A stretch of DNA of 64,000 nucleotides, taken from positions 277,395 to 341,394 of the forward strand of contig NZ_KE384400.1 of the NCBI RefSeq assembly GCF_000425585.1, written 5' to 3'. A program made the translations under genes and the position numbers. Positions 28,216-36,149 of this stretch are shown here, piece by piece; positions within the stretch are counted from its first letter, which is position 1; every line of letters begins with the position of its first letter. The notes under the pieces were generated by a model. That model was not told the origin of the DNA. It was given only the letters and a program-made list of their open reading frames with translations, and did no database searches. The stretch is from Terrimonas ferruginea DSM 30193. GTDB taxonomy: Bacteria; Bacteroidota; Bacteroidia; Chitinophagales; Chitinophagaceae.

Positions 28216-28944
28216 TCAGGATTCGTACAAGTACTCGAGCTTTGCACAGTTGTCGCACTGCCCGGCTATTTGCGGTTCAAAATTCATTTCGTAACTATCA
28301 CTGAAACGCTCTGTTGTGTTCCAGGTGCGCAGTAGCACCGACCTTCCCTGGTATCGCGCCGAAATGCGGTAACGTCCTACCGGCACCCCTTTTACCTGGT
28401 GACCATCCGCCGCCCTGGTAATGAACGCGGCGATGGTGCTGCCGTCCACTAAGGGGCCGAGTGGTTGAAAAGTGAATTCAATAGCCGACGGGTCGGGAAT
28501 ACCTGCTCCGGGATAATTATCAATCGTTACCAGCCCTCCATAGTTGCCTGACAAAGGCTGTTGCATCTCACCGGCCAGACGCCATTGAAAATTCCGGATA
28601 GCTCCTTCACCACCAAAACCGGTAGCCTCATCCGGATGCAGATAAAAGGTAAACCGCTTTCCATGATAGCTCACTTCATGCTGGGCAAACGCATACCAGG
28701 AGCCGTTGGGAATGGCGATCCTGTATTCACCAGCCGTGTTGGTGCGCGCGGTAATGTTGGAGTTAAAAAAAATACTGTTGTCGACAATGATCCTCACGTT
28801 ACTCAGGGGATTGCCACTGGCGTCCCAAACAGTTCCACGAACGATTCCGCGATCAGCACGTGTGCCACCGTCATCGGAAGACTTTTTGCAGGCGGCTGTC
28901 AGCAGGACAGCCATCAGCATAATGGGTAAAAAATTGTATCGCAT
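28216..28944 (-). CDS. Lipoprotein with carboxypeptidase-regulatory-like domain
   Basis: 242 aa from ATG at 28944 (MRYNFLPIMLMAVLLTAAC-KK, lipoprotein). Residues ~30-90 form a carboxypeptidase-regulatory-like Ig fold: GIVRGTVWDASGNPLSNVRIIVDN, then TNTAGEYRIAIPNGSWYAFA. The remainder is beta-rich, with a C-terminal QCDNCAKLEYLYES. First gene of the operon that faces the LuxR-type regulator; an exact -7 box lies 22-29 bp upstream of its start. Likely surface-exposed; role unknown. Confidence 0.75.
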   Translation of the reverse strand: MRYNFLPIMLMAVLLTAACKKSSDDGGTRADRGIVRGTVWDASGNPLSNVRIIVDNSIFFNSNITARTNTAGEYRIAIPNGSWYAFAQHEVSYHGKRFTFYLHPDEATGFGGEGAIRNFQWRLAGEMQQPLSGNYGGLVTIDNYPGAGIPDPSAIEFTFQPLGPLVDGSTIAAFITRAADGHQVKGVPVGRYRISARYQGRSVLLRTWNTTERFSDSYEMNFEPQIAGQCDNCAKLEYLYES

Positions 28945-28965
28945 AAAATGGTCTTGATTAGACCA

Positions 28966-28973
28966 CAAAACTA
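28966..28973 (-). promoter_or_regulatory. -7 box for the exported-protein operon
   Basis: Minus-strand TAGTTTTG fits the Bacteroidota TAnnTTTG consensus exactly and is 22 bp before the start codon at 28944. No good -33 element was seen at the normal spacing. Confidence 0.55.
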
Positions 28974-29022
28974 GCAGACTATACAAAGCCGCTTTTCAGG
29001 GGAAAAACGGAATTAAAATAAT

Positions 29023-29038
29023 TACGTAGTACTACGTA
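29023..29038. promoter_or_regulatory. Perfect 16-bp palindrome, putative LuxR-type operator
   Basis: TACGTAGTACTACGTA is fully self-complementary. It lies in the 148-bp divergent region, about 50 bp upstream of the leftward -7 box and 25 bp upstream of the regulator's own -7 box. NarL/LuxR-type response regulators bind short palindromes as dimers, so it is a plausible shared control site. Confidence 0.65.
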
Positions 29039-29063
29039 TTCCATCTAACGCCCGCGGATGCTA

Positions 29064-29071
29064 TATCTTTG
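29064..29071 (+). promoter_or_regulatory. -7 box for the response-regulator gene
   Basis: TATCTTTG matches TAnnTTTG exactly and ends 21 bp before the ATG at 29093. Confidence 0.6.
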
Positions 29072-29092
29072 CAGCAGTTTATTACACTACTG

Positions 29093-29728
29093 ATGCCACT
29101 TAAAATAGCCATAGCAGATGATCACGAACTGATCATCAGAGGATTTGAAAGCATGCTGCAAACCTTTACGGATTGCGAATTGCTGTTCACCGCCATCAAT
29201 GGAGAAACACTGCTCCGGAAGTTGCAACAACAACAACCCGATATTTTGCTGCTCGATATACAGATGCCGGACCACAATGGTATCGATTTGTGCAAGAGTA
29301 TTACATCAACCTATCCTGCCGTGCGCATCATGGCATTGACCAACCTTGAAGAAACGCATTATGTAAAGAAAATGCTTCGCAATGGCGCAAGCGGTTACCT
29401 GCTGAAGAGCGCAGATCCAACTACCCTGCTCAAGGCAATAGATACACTTTCCAAAGGGGAACAGTTTATCGACGAACGCCTGCAGAAAATGTTGCTGGCG
29501 GAGAGTATTACGGGAAAAAGAAAAAGCACACAGGTGTTGCTCACCCGCCGCGAAACAGAAATACTCCGGCTGATTGCCGAAGAGTATACTAACCAGGAAA
29601 TAGCGGACAAACTTTTCATCAGCCTGCGTACAGTTGAAACGCACCGGCTCAATATTTCGCAAAAGCTGGATGTAAAAAATACGGCAGGGCTTGTGCGGGA
29701 AGCTTATTTACGCAACCTGGTTTCCTGA
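29093..29728 (+). CDS. LuxR/NarL-family response regulator
   Basis: 211 aa from ATG at 29093 (MPLKIAIADDHELIIRGFES). A REC domain with acidic pair IADDHE, phosphoacceptor Asp in ILLLDIQMPDHNG, and ALTN / LLKSADP motifs is followed by a C-terminal LuxR HTH (LTRRETEILRLIAEEYTNQEIADKLFISLRTVETHR). It pairs with the TPR histidine kinase encoded convergently; the two genes overlap by 21 bp at their 3' ends. It probably controls the divergent exported-protein operon through 29023-29038 and may autoregulate. Confidence 0.94.
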   Translation: MPLKIAIADDHELIIRGFESMLQTFTDCELLFTAINGETLLRKLQQQQPDILLLDIQMPDHNGIDLCKSITSTYPAVRIMALTNLEETHYVKKMLRNGASGYLLKSADPTTLLKAIDTLSKGEQFIDERLQKMLLAESITGKRKSTQVLLTRRETEILRLIAEEYTNQEIADKLFISLRTVETHRLNISQKLDVKNTAGLVREAYLRNLVS

Positions 29729-31624
29729 TTTCCTGTTTACTGCCAGTGCAAGAGAAATGGCCGTACCATTTCCCGGAGAAGATTCGATCTGGTAATCGCC
29801 ATTCAGCAGTTTTATTCTTGCCAATAAATTATACAACCCGATACCATTGCTTCGAAGCTGCGCCGCATCAAAACCTTTCCCGTTATCTTCTATCACCAGC
29901 GAGAGCTGATCATTTTCCATTCCCAACTGCACGAGCGCCTGCGTTGCCCCTGAATGTTTCTGGATATTATTGACTGCTTCCTGGATAACCCGGTAAATCA
30001 GCAATTGCGATTCCTCCGGCATACCGGGTAGTTGGCCGGTAATATATACCTGTATCTCAAGATGATCGTTGCTCACCCGCGCACAGTAGCTTTTTACGGC
30101 ATATTCCAATCCTTCGCGAAGCAAAATTTCCGGCGCCAGGTTATGCGAAAGACTCCTGATCTCATGAAGGGCATTTTCTACCAGGTCCACGGCTTTGCCG
30201 CACAGCGGTGCCTTGCTTTGATCGATGCCAACCTGTAATGTATACAAATGCATTTTTGCAGCAGACAGGGTACTGCCTACGCCATCGTGCAGCTCGCGTG
30301 CCGTACGTGTACGTTCCTGCTCTTCTCCCTGCAACCGGGCCTGCAGCAAGGCCGCATTCCTTTTGGATTGATTGGCTTTTCTTTTTTGCTTACGCACAAG
30401 ATAACCACCGGCAACCAACAGCATCAAGACAACGATAAGCGCGATCGCCAAACCGATCCACGCATTCTTTCGCTGAAGCTGGTTGTGCTGCTGGCTCAAC
30501 CGTAATTCCTGCCTGGCAAGCGTCTTCTCTTTATCGGAAGTCTGGTAACGGATCTCCAGTTCCTGCACAGACATCCGCGTGGCATGATTCACCAGCGAAT
30601 CATTCAGCTCGGTATATTTTTGCAAAAGGTCAAATGCCTGTGCCGGCAGGTTCAATTTCGATTTGATCTCAGCGGCCTGCTTATACAATTCGCGTAATTC
30701 AATTTTAGATAAATGTTCTTCCGCGAGTGACAATACGCCATCGATGTATTTCCCTGCCAGTGACAACTGCCCCATAGCCTGATACGTACCTGCAAGTCCT
30801 GACAGAATACGCACTTCGTAATCGTCGGAAGCTTCCTCATTAATCATCTCACGCGCTTTCTCATATGCATCGATGGATTCCTGATAGCGTTTAAAATGCC
30901 GGTAAATTTCACCAAGATTAATATAGGCCGTCATCGTGGTGGCCTGTGGTGTTTTATGCTGCAACAGCAGCGTCTGACGGCTGTGGAGCAATGCAGAATC
31001 ATAATGTCCGTTCAGTACTTCGCTCACGGCCAGATTGACAAGGCTATTGGCAATCTGCACCGAATCATCCATTTCCCTCGCCAGCGCATATCCCTTCCGG
31101 GCATAGTGCAGGCTTTTTTCTTTATCCTTTAATTCAAAAAAAATAGAAGCAAAATTGGAATAGAATTTCTGCATCGTCTGCCGTTCATTCAATTGTTCAG
31201 CTATCTCCAATGCCGATACGAGGTGTTCGGTAGCCGTGCGCATCATGCCTTTTTCCTGGTATTGCAGCGCCATGTTGTTAAAGGCATTTGCTTCTTTCCT
31301 TTTATCGCCGGTCTGGCGGGCAACGGTCAGTTGTTCCGTCGCCACCTCAAGCGCTTCATCGAAGCGAAGCTGGCTGTAAAGCAAACCGGTATAACGGCCT
31401 GTGTACTCCAGGAAGCCGGGATAGAATTCGATGGAACGGGCGAGCTGTCCGGCTTGCTTATAAAAGATCTCGGCCGAGTCCAGTTTGCCGGCCGTCCAGC
31501 TGGTTCTTGCACGCGCCAGCAAATCATTGACAGTAGTGGTATCGCGGTCATTACTTCCAAAGCAATGGAAAGCCGGACAAAGCAATACCAGGAGCAGGTA
31601 ACGTTTAGATAAGGAGTTAAGCAT
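29708..31624 (-). CDS. TPR-containing sensor histidine kinase (HisKA_3)
   Basis: 638 aa from ATG at 31624 (MLNSLSKRYLLLVLLCPAFHC, signal peptide); a longer frame from 31678 is not needed. Periplasmic TPR repeats span residues ~40-340 (ANAFNNMALQYQEKGMMRTATEHL and similar). One transmembrane helix follows (WIGLAIALIVVLMLLVAGGYLV), then a coiled segment. HisKA_3 carries the phosphoacceptor in RTARELHDGVGSTLSAA, and the HATPase has NGKGF and GIGLYNLLARIKLLNG. This class phosphorylates LuxR-type regulators; the partner is encoded convergently, overlapping by 21 bp. Ligand unknown; TPR sensors of this group often respond to peptides or proteins. Confidence 0.93.
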   Translation of the reverse strand: MLNSLSKRYLLLVLLCPAFHCFGSNDRDTTTVNDLLARARTSWTAGKLDSAEIFYKQAGQLARSIEFYPGFLEYTGRYTGLLYSQLRFDEALEVATEQLTVARQTGDKRKEANAFNNMALQYQEKGMMRTATEHLVSALEIAEQLNERQTMQKFYSNFASIFFELKDKEKSLHYARKGYALAREMDDSVQIANSLVNLAVSEVLNGHYDSALLHSRQTLLLQHKTPQATTMTAYINLGEIYRHFKRYQESIDAYEKAREMINEEASDDYEVRILSGLAGTYQAMGQLSLAGKYIDGVLSLAEEHLSKIELRELYKQAAEIKSKLNLPAQAFDLLQKYTELNDSLVNHATRMSVQELEIRYQTSDKEKTLARQELRLSQQHNQLQRKNAWIGLAIALIVVLMLLVAGGYLVRKQKRKANQSKRNAALLQARLQGEEQERTRTARELHDGVGSTLSAAKMHLYTLQVGIDQSKAPLCGKAVDLVENALHEIRSLSHNLAPEILLREGLEYAVKSYCARVSNDHLEIQVYITGQLPGMPEESQLLIYRVIQEAVNNIQKHSGATQALVQLGMENDQLSLVIEDNGKGFDAAQLRSNGIGLYNLLARIKLLNGDYQIESSPGNGTAISLALAVNRKSGNQVA

Positions 31625-31716
31625 GGTTGTAAGGGATGCAGGTCGTAAAAATAGCCGAAACCGGCAAACATAGGACAACCGGCCATCCTTTTACCCTTTA
31701 AGAAAAACATAAAAAA

Positions 31717-31741
31717 AGCCCGCCGTTTTTTGCGGCGGGCT
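31717..31741 (-). terminator. Terminator of the TonB receptor operon
   Basis: Stem AGCCCGCCG / CGGCGGGCT with loop TTTTTTG; on the minus strand followed by seven T. Lies 21 bp past the lipoprotein stop. Confidence 0.88.
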
Positions 31742-31761
31742 AACATTTGTAAGGAAATGAA

Positions 31762-32331
31762 TTACTGTACGCGGGTAACGAAGTTCACTTCGATATCTGT
31801 CCCGGACTTGGGACTGTCTACAGCATCTGCGGCGGCTTTACCGGGAGGATTGCCGGGATAGTGGCGCAGTACAACCCGGATAGAGCCGGTTGCTGCGGCA
31901 GTGGTGGTCCAGGTACTGGTGAGACCGACAGGCACACCGTTGCTGTCGTTGTCAAGATTGGAAACCGTGATATTGCTGCCTGCAGCAGGGATGTAATAGA
32001 AGCGGTGCGCATCTTTTTCTTCTTCGATCTCGGTCGTGATATCGTCTACCGGATTGGCCGTAACGTTCAGCAACTGCACGCTCACATTATAAGTCTTTGA
32101 TGGAGCCAGTACGATATCCTGTTGCACAGGAGCCAGTCCGCCCGGACCATCCGCATCCTCAAACTGATAAGTGAGCGTAGTGCCACCGCCCACGGGTACA
32201 AAGGTGAGTTTCATGGTGGTGATCACTTCTTCATCATTTGTTTCTGTTTCGTCCTTATCCTTTTTACATGAGGTCAATACCAGGCCTGTTGCGAATGCTG
32301 CAAAGGCAATTTTCATTAACTGTTTTTTCAT
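31762..32331 (-). CDS. Small lipoprotein cotranscribed with TonB receptor
   Basis: 189 aa. Lipoprotein signal (FAAFATGLVLTSC-KK) and an acidic linker DKDETETNDEE, then one beta-sandwich-like domain (TTMKLTFVPVGGGTTLTYQFEDADG, PSKTYNVSVQLLNVT, FYYIPAAGSNITVSNLDNDSNG, SIRVVLRHYPGNPP). Similar proteins downstream of TonB receptors in Flavobacteriia are, from memory, often labelled 'type 1 periplasmic binding fold', without experimental support. Gene starts 38 bp after the receptor's stop. A periplasmic or surface partner in ligand capture is likely; the histidine in VLRHYP and the acidic cluster would suit metal handling, but this is speculation. Confidence 0.7.
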   Translation of the reverse strand: MKKQLMKIAFAAFATGLVLTSCKKDKDETETNDEEVITTMKLTFVPVGGGTTLTYQFEDADGPGGLAPVQQDIVLAPSKTYNVSVQLLNVTANPVDDITTEIEEEKDAHRFYYIPAAGSNITVSNLDNDSNGVPVGLTSTWTTTAAATGSIRVVLRHYPGNPPGKAAADAVDSPKSGTDIEVNFVTRVQ

Positions 32332-32369
32332 TTTCGTTGATTTTAAATAATGAGAAGAATGTATGATTA

Positions 32370-34688
32370 TTATTTATTGCCATTATTAATGGGCACGCGT
32401 AAGCGAAAGCCGATGTTGCGTCCCTGCTCATCCGTGAAATAGCGCATGCTGTTTAAATAATCGCGGTAACGCGTATTGAGCAGGTTCTGCACACCTATGC
32501 CAAACGTCAATGGTACATTGCCGGCTTTCACCGTAGTAGAAGCATTGAGCGCTATCAGATCGTAAGCGGCAGGAGGTGCTTTATAGTCTTGTTTACCATT
32601 TGTTTCGTCCGGCACGCGCCGCTGACGATCCACATGCTGCCAGCTGGCCGATATATAACTGTCTTTCCATCGTCCTTTGTCCTTGAACTGGTAGGTAAGT
32701 TCATTGGTATAACGATTAGAAGGCATCCAGATCAGCCAGTCGTTGCGGCTACGGTCTTTGGCATAGAGAATGGAAAGTTTTCCTTCCCACTCGAGGCGTG
32801 GAAGAATTTTGGCAGTCAATGCCAGATCGGTTCCGTACAGCAGTGCATTGGTCTGCGTGTATTCAATCAGCGGGAACGCACCCGCAATCGTCAATACGGG
32901 TTCATCCGGACGCGGTTGCTGGTAAATAAAGTCATGGATATAATTGGCATAAACCTGCCAGTCAGCGCTGAACTTTTTAGACGGTGCATCATAACGCACA
33001 CCGGCTGTGCTGTTCAGCGAACGTTCGGGTTTGAGAAAAATATTTCCTTTTTCATACGTAGCCGTTCCGTGGTGAATACCATCGCTCAGCAATTCATTCA
33101 CATAAGGTGCGCGGGTGGACAAACTGATGCCTGTCTGTATGCTCCACGGAGCAGATGGCCGGTATTGCGCCTGCACGGATGCAGCCAATGTCGAGAAAGA
33201 GAAATTATAATCGAGCGTATCGCCATTGAATTTCAGGCGGCGCGTATCGATGTTTTTCGCATCATAACGAACACCCGCCTGCAATTCCCATTTATGCTTA
33301 CGCCATTTCTCCAACGCATAGGCACCAATCGTGTGGGAAAAATAGTTGGGAATGAAATAACGTCCGCTGTAGCTGTTGTCCTGTTGCATGAACGACACAC
33401 CGGCCATGCCGGTAAAATTGCCGATACGCGGATGTTCCCAACTCAGGTCTTCGGTAAATGTAGCAATGGAGAGATCAAGTTGCGGGCTTGTGTTGGACGA
33501 ACTTCTTACGATATCGTACTCCCGGCGGTGATTGAACTGTCCTGCTACAGAAACGGTAAACTTATGTTCACCTAAAGAGAAGCCCGATTTTATTTTTGCT
33601 AACTGATGGCTTACCTGCTGATAGGGACGGTTGATCGAATAAGTCTGTTGGCCCAGGAAAACAGGATCAGGTTTTTCCGCATTGATCGCATTTAAAAGAT
33701 CCGTCAGGTTGCCAATGTGTGAGCCGGGAAAGATGCCGATCTTGGTATTGAACTGGCTGTAGAAAACTTCGGTATTGAATTTTTCCTTTTTCCAACCTGC
33801 GGTCACTGAAAAATTCGCTTCGCGGGAGGCGGTATTGTTAAGACGGTAATCGGGCGTATTGATATTGCCCCCCTGGCGGAATGTGCCTTGCAAACGGTAG
33901 CGGAATGCCGGCACTTTTTTCAGTTGCTGCTCCCATACACCGGACATCACATACTGCCTGTTATTGGTAAAATAACCGGTATTCAATTCGGCAGCATACC
34001 CGGGTTGATCGCGCAAAGGACGCGGCTCCACGAGAATAACACCACCAATGGCATCGGAACCATACCGCAATTCATCCACGCCTTTTACCACCGACAATTT
34101 GCCGGCGATGAATGGATCAATCTCGGGTGCGTGTTCATTTCCCCACTGTTGACCTTCCTGCCTTACGCCGTTGTTAATCGTGAGCAAACGGCTGCTGTGC
34201 AGACCATGTATAACAGGCTTGGAAATAGTAGAACCTGTTTGCAACAACGTTACGCCGTTGATACGGCTGAGTGCTTCGGCCAGTGTTTTGCCACGCGTTT
34301 CTTCCAGGTCACGGGCGGTGATCTGCTGACGTCCTGCTGGTTTGGGTTGTTGTGATTCCACCACGATCTCCCCCAATGTTTTGCGCGCGTGTGGCAACAA
34401 AAGATCGAGGTGCTGATCGCGTGAAAGGACAATACGTTTTGTTTGAAGATCACAGCTAACGTGCGTAATCTCCAGCGTATAGGTGCCGGGACAAAGATTG
34501 GTAAAACGGAAATCTCCGTTCTGATCCGTGAATACCTGCTGACCTGTTTCCTGCAACTTTACAGTAGCGGCCGCCAGTTTCTCACGTGTATCAAGGTCTT
34601 CGGCATGTCCTGATAGCGTTAACGCACAGGTTTGTGCGGAGCTCTCCCCGACCCAGACGGCCAGAAAGAGAAACAATAAATACTTCAA
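32370..34688 (-). CDS. TonB-dependent outer-membrane receptor, probably metal uptake
   Basis: 772 aa. Signal peptide ending ESSA-Q, carboxypeptidase-regulatory-like domain (LSGHAEDLDTREKLAAATVKL, TDQNGDFRFTNLCPG) with two cysteines (CPGTYTLEITHVSC), then a plug domain (GKTLAEALSRINGVTLLQTG; VIHGLHSSRLLTINNGVRQEG; VDELRYGSDAIGGVILVEP) and a beta-barrel ending in RLRVPIN. The NEHAPEID segment is reminiscent of zinc receptors of the ZnuD group. No SusD is adjacent, so carbohydrate import is unlikely. The only start fitting the signal peptide is TTG at 34688; an in-frame stop lies upstream and no ATG is available. A Fur/Zur-like site precedes the operon. Confidence 0.85.
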   Translation of the reverse strand: MKYLLFLFLAVWVGESSAQTCALTLSGHAEDLDTREKLAAATVKLQETGQQVFTDQNGDFRFTNLCPGTYTLEITHVSCDLQTKRIVLSRDQHLDLLLPHARKTLGEIVVESQQPKPAGRQQITARDLEETRGKTLAEALSRINGVTLLQTGSTISKPVIHGLHSSRLLTINNGVRQEGQQWGNEHAPEIDPFIAGKLSVVKGVDELRYGSDAIGGVILVEPRPLRDQPGYAAELNTGYFTNNRQYVMSGVWEQQLKKVPAFRYRLQGTFRQGGNINTPDYRLNNTASREANFSVTAGWKKEKFNTEVFYSQFNTKIGIFPGSHIGNLTDLLNAINAEKPDPVFLGQQTYSINRPYQQVSHQLAKIKSGFSLGEHKFTVSVAGQFNHRREYDIVRSSSNTSPQLDLSIATFTEDLSWEHPRIGNFTGMAGVSFMQQDNSYSGRYFIPNYFSHTIGAYALEKWRKHKWELQAGVRYDAKNIDTRRLKFNGDTLDYNFSFSTLAASVQAQYRPSAPWSIQTGISLSTRAPYVNELLSDGIHHGTATYEKGNIFLKPERSLNSTAGVRYDAPSKKFSADWQVYANYIHDFIYQQPRPDEPVLTIAGAFPLIEYTQTNALLYGTDLALTAKILPRLEWEGKLSILYAKDRSRNDWLIWMPSNRYTNELTYQFKDKGRWKDSYISASWQHVDRQRRVPDETNGKQDYKAPPAAYDLIALNASTTVKAGNVPLTFGIGVQNLLNTRYRDYLNSMRYFTDEQGRNIGFRLRVPINNGNK

Positions 34689-34745
34689 AGCTGAAAAATT
34701 GAATAAACAAGAGTGGACAGCTCATTGCTGCCATGTAAAGGGAGA

Positions 34746-35090
34746 TCAGCCCAGTGAGGGCGGGCCACGTTGGGCATGCACACGATTAACAGCGGTAAGG
34801 ATCACAGAAGTCCAGTCCGTCTGTTGAGGTGTATAAAATGAGCGCGGAATAACACTGACCGCTATCTCATCTTGTTCGGTGAAGGGGGAAGTAGCAACGA
34901 GTTTGTTGCAATCGCATTGAATACCGGTATCGCGCAGGTGATATTTGCCATCAAGCGGAATATCACACACCGCCGTGTCGGTATGACCGGCAAAGATGTC
35001 GTGCCAGTAGCGGCGTGGCGTGGTACTGATCGTAAAAATCAGCAACAGCATCAGCGCTAATAAGGACCGTATGGATGATTTGTTCTGCAA
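34746..35090 (-). CDS. Small exported or membrane-anchored protein ahead of TonB receptor
   Basis: 114 aa if started at TTG 35090 (MQNKSSIRSLLALMLLLIFTIS), one N-terminal hydrophobic segment. The body includes a GHTDTAVCDIPLDGKYHL / GIQCDCNKL stretch with three cysteines and several histidines, and ends QRGPPSLG. The frame extends to TTG 35114, but an exact -7 promoter box (35112-35119) overlaps that codon, so the later start is preferred. No ATG is suitable. Cysteine/histidine content and position before a receptor suggest a role in metal handling; no family recognised. Confidence 0.6.
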   Translation of the reverse strand: MQNKSSIRSLLALMLLLIFTISTTPRRYWHDIFAGHTDTAVCDIPLDGKYHLRDTGIQCDCNKLVATSPFTEQDEIAVSVIPRSFYTPQQTDWTSVILTAVNRVHAQRGPPSLG

Positions 35091-35097
35091 ATAATTT

Positions 35098-35114
35098 TTG
35101 CTACTTAGTTGCAA
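35098..35114 (-). promoter_or_regulatory. Fur/Zur-like palindrome
   Basis: Minus-strand TTGCAACTAAGTAGCAA is symmetric at 14 of 17 positions (TTGC.ACT.AGT.GCAA). It overlaps the expected transcription start of the receptor operon, where a repressor would block RNA polymerase. Confidence 0.5.
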
Positions 35115-35119
35115 AACTA
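35112..35119 (-). promoter_or_regulatory. -7 box for the TonB receptor operon
   Basis: Minus-strand TAGTTTTG, exact TAnnTTTG match. It places the start of transcription around 35105 and therefore argues for a translation start downstream, at 35090. Confidence 0.55.
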
Positions 35120-35143
35120 GGGAATATTTGATAAAACGGCCAT

Positions 35144-36043
35144 TTATATAAAACTTTCTTCCACAAGGGCTCTGTTAATAAGCGCACCGGCCCTGGAGCC
35201 TGCACTCACGGCAAGGCTAACCGAACGCATTGGGTTACAATTGTCGCCAGCCGCATAAACTCCTTTTACGGTTGTTTCCTGGAAGTCATTTACCACCAGC
35301 ATTCCCGTGTCGTCCAATTGGCAACCCAACTGTTCAGGAGCCGGACAATGTTGCCGCTTTGGTGCGTGTGTATACATTACTTCAAGTGGCAATACCTGCC
35401 CGTTGGCAAACTCTACGCCGTGTAATCGTCCGTTATCATGATGAAGACGTATTACTTTATCGTGGATAATGTCGATGCCGTGTTTGCGGATCAATCTCTC
35501 CTGTTCTGCATCCGGTTCGGGGCCGCCGTCGGTCAGCAGGATCAATTTTTTCGTCCATTGGAAAAGCAGGCGGCTCATTTCAAAAGCGGCAGGACCGGAA
35601 GCAAGAATACCTGTGAGGCGGCCTTTCACTTCATAGCCGTGGCAATAGGGGCAATGTAAAACGGATTTGCCCCAACAGGCCTCCAGCCCTTCCGGTTTGG
35701 AGAGCTCATCGTACACGCCGGTGGCAAATAAAATTTTGCCTGCGGCAAAATCTCCTTCATGCGTATTGACGATAAAATTTCCATTGACGCCGGTTACACT
35801 TGTTACGGTAGCATTTGTCCATGTAATAGTTGAATAAGCTGCTACCTGGCGGCGTGCTTCTTCGCGTAATTGAGCGGGTGGTACGCCATCGCCCAGCAAA
35901 AAATTATGGGAGAAAGGCGTGAAGCGGTTGCAGGGTTTTCCGTTATCGATAATACGTACGCTACGCAATGAGCGGCCGAGTGCCATGGCCGCGGAGAGAC
36001 CGGCATAACTGCCGCCTATGATGATTACTTCGGAGTGGTCCAT
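35144..36043 (-). CDS. Thioredoxin-reductase-like NAD(P)/FAD oxidoreductase
   Basis: 299 aa. FAD-binding GGSYAGLSAA at the N-terminus, redox motif CPYC in VLHCPYCHGYEVKG, NAD(P)-binding region less typical (GILASGPAAFEMSRLL), and GVYAAGDNCNP near the C-terminus. This layout belongs to low-molecular-weight thioredoxin-reductase-like flavoproteins, including stand-alone bacterial and fungal GliT-like enzymes. The CxxC pair can do dithiol/disulfide exchange, but the natural partner is unknown; no thioredoxin gene is nearby. Own promoter with an exact -7 box at 36073-36080. Confidence 0.9.
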   Translation of the reverse strand: MDHSEVIIIGGSYAGLSAAMALGRSLRSVRIIDNGKPCNRFTPFSHNFLLGDGVPPAQLREEARRQVAAYSTITWTNATVTSVTGVNGNFIVNTHEGDFAAGKILFATGVYDELSKPEGLEACWGKSVLHCPYCHGYEVKGRLTGILASGPAAFEMSRLLFQWTKKLILLTDGGPEPDAEQERLIRKHGIDIIHDKVIRLHHDNGRLHGVEFANGQVLPLEVMYTHAPKRQHCPAPEQLGCQLDDTGMLVVNDFQETTVKGVYAAGDNCNPMRSVSLAVSAGSRAGALINRALVEESFI

Positions 36044-36072
36044 TGTAAGATTTTATAAATGCAACAATGATG

Positions 36073-36080
36073 CAAATATA
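36073..36080 (-). promoter_or_regulatory. -7 box for the flavoprotein gene
   Basis: Minus-strand TATATTTG matches TAnnTTTG exactly, 30 bp before the start codon at 36043. Confidence 0.55.
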
Positions 36081-36149
36081 GGAAATCTTATTAGGTTGGC
36101 ACTACTCTTTTGCCTGTGCGTGTCTTGCGATATGGGGCACTCCGTTTTG

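Noticed and set aside
28984-28987. TTTG as -33 element for the exported-protein operon
   Set aside because: Only 10 bp from the -7 box, well short of the ~19 bp normally seen.
32589-33575. 328-aa plus-strand frame opposite the TonB receptor
   Set aside because: Antisense shadow; the minus strand carries a full plug and barrel.
34689-34745. Out-of-frame ATG near 34720 as receptor start
   Set aside because: It is in another frame than the receptor; an in-frame stop lies between, so TTG 34688 is kept.
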